DNA of 14,944 bases. Source: CAYXXN01 sp964469055. GTDB taxonomy: Bacteria; Acidobacteriota; Thermoanaerobaculia; Multivoradales; JAHEKO01. The stretch's first letter is position 1. Each line of letters begins with the position of its first letter. The DNA is taken from assembly GCA_964469055.1 (NCBI GenBank), contig CAYXXN010000059.1, forward strand, positions 1 to 14,944. The letters run 5' to 3'. The notes under the pieces were generated by a model. That model was given only the letters and a program-made list of their open reading frames with translations, was not told where the DNA came from and made no database searches. Both the position numbers and the translations under genes were made by a program. This document shows, piece after piece, positions 14,225 through 14,944 of the stretch.

Positions 14225-14944
14225 AGCGCTGGGACGCCATCGTCATCGGCGCCGGCCACAACGGCCTGACCTGCGCCGCGTACCTGGCCCGGGCCGGGAA
14301 GTCGGTCCTCGTCCTCGAGCGCCGCGACCGGGTGGGCGGCGCCACGGTCACCGAGGAGCACCTCCCGGGCTTCCACTACTCGGCTTGCTCGTACGTCGTC
14401 TCCCTGCTGCGGCCGTGGATCTTCCGCGACCTGGAGCTGCCGGGCCATGGGCTCGAGATCCTGCCGCTCGAGGCCACCTTCACGCCCTTCCCCGACGGCC
14501 GCTATTTGCTACGCGACGGCGACCCGGAGCGCACGCGCCAGCGCATCGCCCGCTTCTCGCCCGCCGACGCCGAGGTCTACCCGCAGTTCGGCCAGGCGAT
14601 GGCCGAGCTCGGCCGCCTCGTCAAGCCGATGGTCGACGAGCCGGCGCCGGACCCGACGACCCTTTCACCGCGCGAGCTGGCGCGCCTGGCGCGGTTGGGC
14701 CGCCGCTTCGCGGGCCACGGCGGCGACGCCCTGACGACGCTCTACAAGATGTCGACGATGAGCGCCGCCGATTTCCTCGGCGAGTGGTTCGAGTCGGAGG
14801 TGCTGATCGCCCCGATGTCGGTCTCCGGCATCATCGGCACCTTCCTGGGCGTGCGCTCGCCGGGCACCGCCTACGTCCTCCTCCACCATTACATGGGCGA
14901 GATCGACGGCGCCTTCCGCGCCTGGGGCCTGGCCCGTGGCGGCA
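14221..14944 (+). CDS. FAD-dependent oxidoreductase, phytoene desaturase/PYROXD2-like, N-terminal part (runs off the window)
   Basis: The frame opens at GTG 14221, inside the stop of the GcvT-fold gene (GTGA), and is open to the window edge, giving 241 residues of a protein whose relatives are about 520-540 long. The N-terminus has the Rossmann dinucleotide-binding motif VIGAGHNG (8-15), E33 at the ribose-binding position (VLVLERR) and RVGGA (37-41). GHNGL and the LERRDRVGGATVTEE pattern are typical of the phytoene-desaturase-like PYROXD2 group. The absence of a stop codon is due only to the window edge. The family is clear from the FAD site; the substrate is unknown. Carotenoid desaturation is unlikely in this context since no carotenoid genes are present. 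Confidence 0.85.
   Translation, partial: MKRWDAIVIGAGHNGLTCAAYLARAGKSVLVLERRDRVGGATVTEEHLPGFHYSACSYVVSLLRPWIFRDLELPGHGLEILPLEATFTPFPDGRYLLRDGDPERTRQRIARFSPADAEVYPQFGQAMAELGRLVKPMVDEPAPDPTTLSPRELARLARLGRRFAGHGGDALTTLYKMSTMSAADFLGEWFESEVLIAPMSVSGIIGTFLGVRSPGTAYVLLHHYMGEIDGAFRAWGLARGG

Noticed and set aside
1..14944. CRISPR arrays, tRNA or rRNA genes, insertion sequences
   Set aside because: No regularly spaced repeats, cloverleaf-like segments, terminal inverted repeats or transposase frames were seen on reading both strands.

Overview
The window is very GC-rich, densely packed bacterial chromosome (third codon positions are nearly all G or C). It carries ordinary chromosomal genes and no phage, plasmid, insertion sequence, CRISPR or RNA gene. 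The gene mix (ECF sigma factor start with a GDREGSF-like N-terminus, secreted YTVYLKDGS-type protein, SpoIID protein with a SPOR domain, LolC-type permease, small four-cysteine protein) fits a Gram-negative lineage. Acidobacteriota, perhaps Thermoanaerobaculia, is my best guess; this is inference from family resemblance, not a marker gene.

Layout. Positions 1-190 (minus) hold the N-terminus of an ECF-type sigma factor that leaves the window. A 380-base divergent intergenic region follows, then a secreted 260-aa protein (571-1353). A co-directional block covers 1423-6866: a DnaC/DnaI-like AAA+ loader, a six-helix membrane protein, a SpoIID/SPOR envelope protein coupled to it by a GTGA overlap, and a secreted TPR-type protein. 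Next come an acyl-CoA dehydrogenase and a methylmalonyl-CoA epimerase joined by an ATGA overlap (6925-8519). A secreted protein on the minus strand (8516-9274) converges on the epimerase with a 4-base overlap. It diverges from aroF-type DAHP synthase, carA and a LolC/E-type permease (9354-12737). The last block (12804 to the end) is a small zinc-ribbon-like protein, a GcvT-fold folate-binding protein and the start of a phytoene-desaturase/PYROXD2-like flavoprotein that leaves the window and is open at its 3' end.

How the parts work together. The acyl-CoA dehydrogenase and epimerase suggest breakdown of branched-chain amino acids or odd-chain/branched acids towards propionyl- and methylmalonyl-CoA. 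DAHP synthase and CarA are entry steps to aromatic amino acid and to pyrimidine/arginine synthesis. The membrane protein and SpoIID protein look like an envelope/peptidoglycan pair. The GcvT-fold protein and flavoprotein are translationally coupled and could form a folate-dependent oxidative demethylation module of unknown substrate; this is the most interesting lead in the window.

Regulatory signals. Several block starts carry an extended -10 box (TGNTANNNT), at 322-330 (minus), 1407-1415, 6888-6896, 9313-9321 and 12784-12792. Two of them lie so close to the start codon that the mRNA should be leaderless or nearly so.
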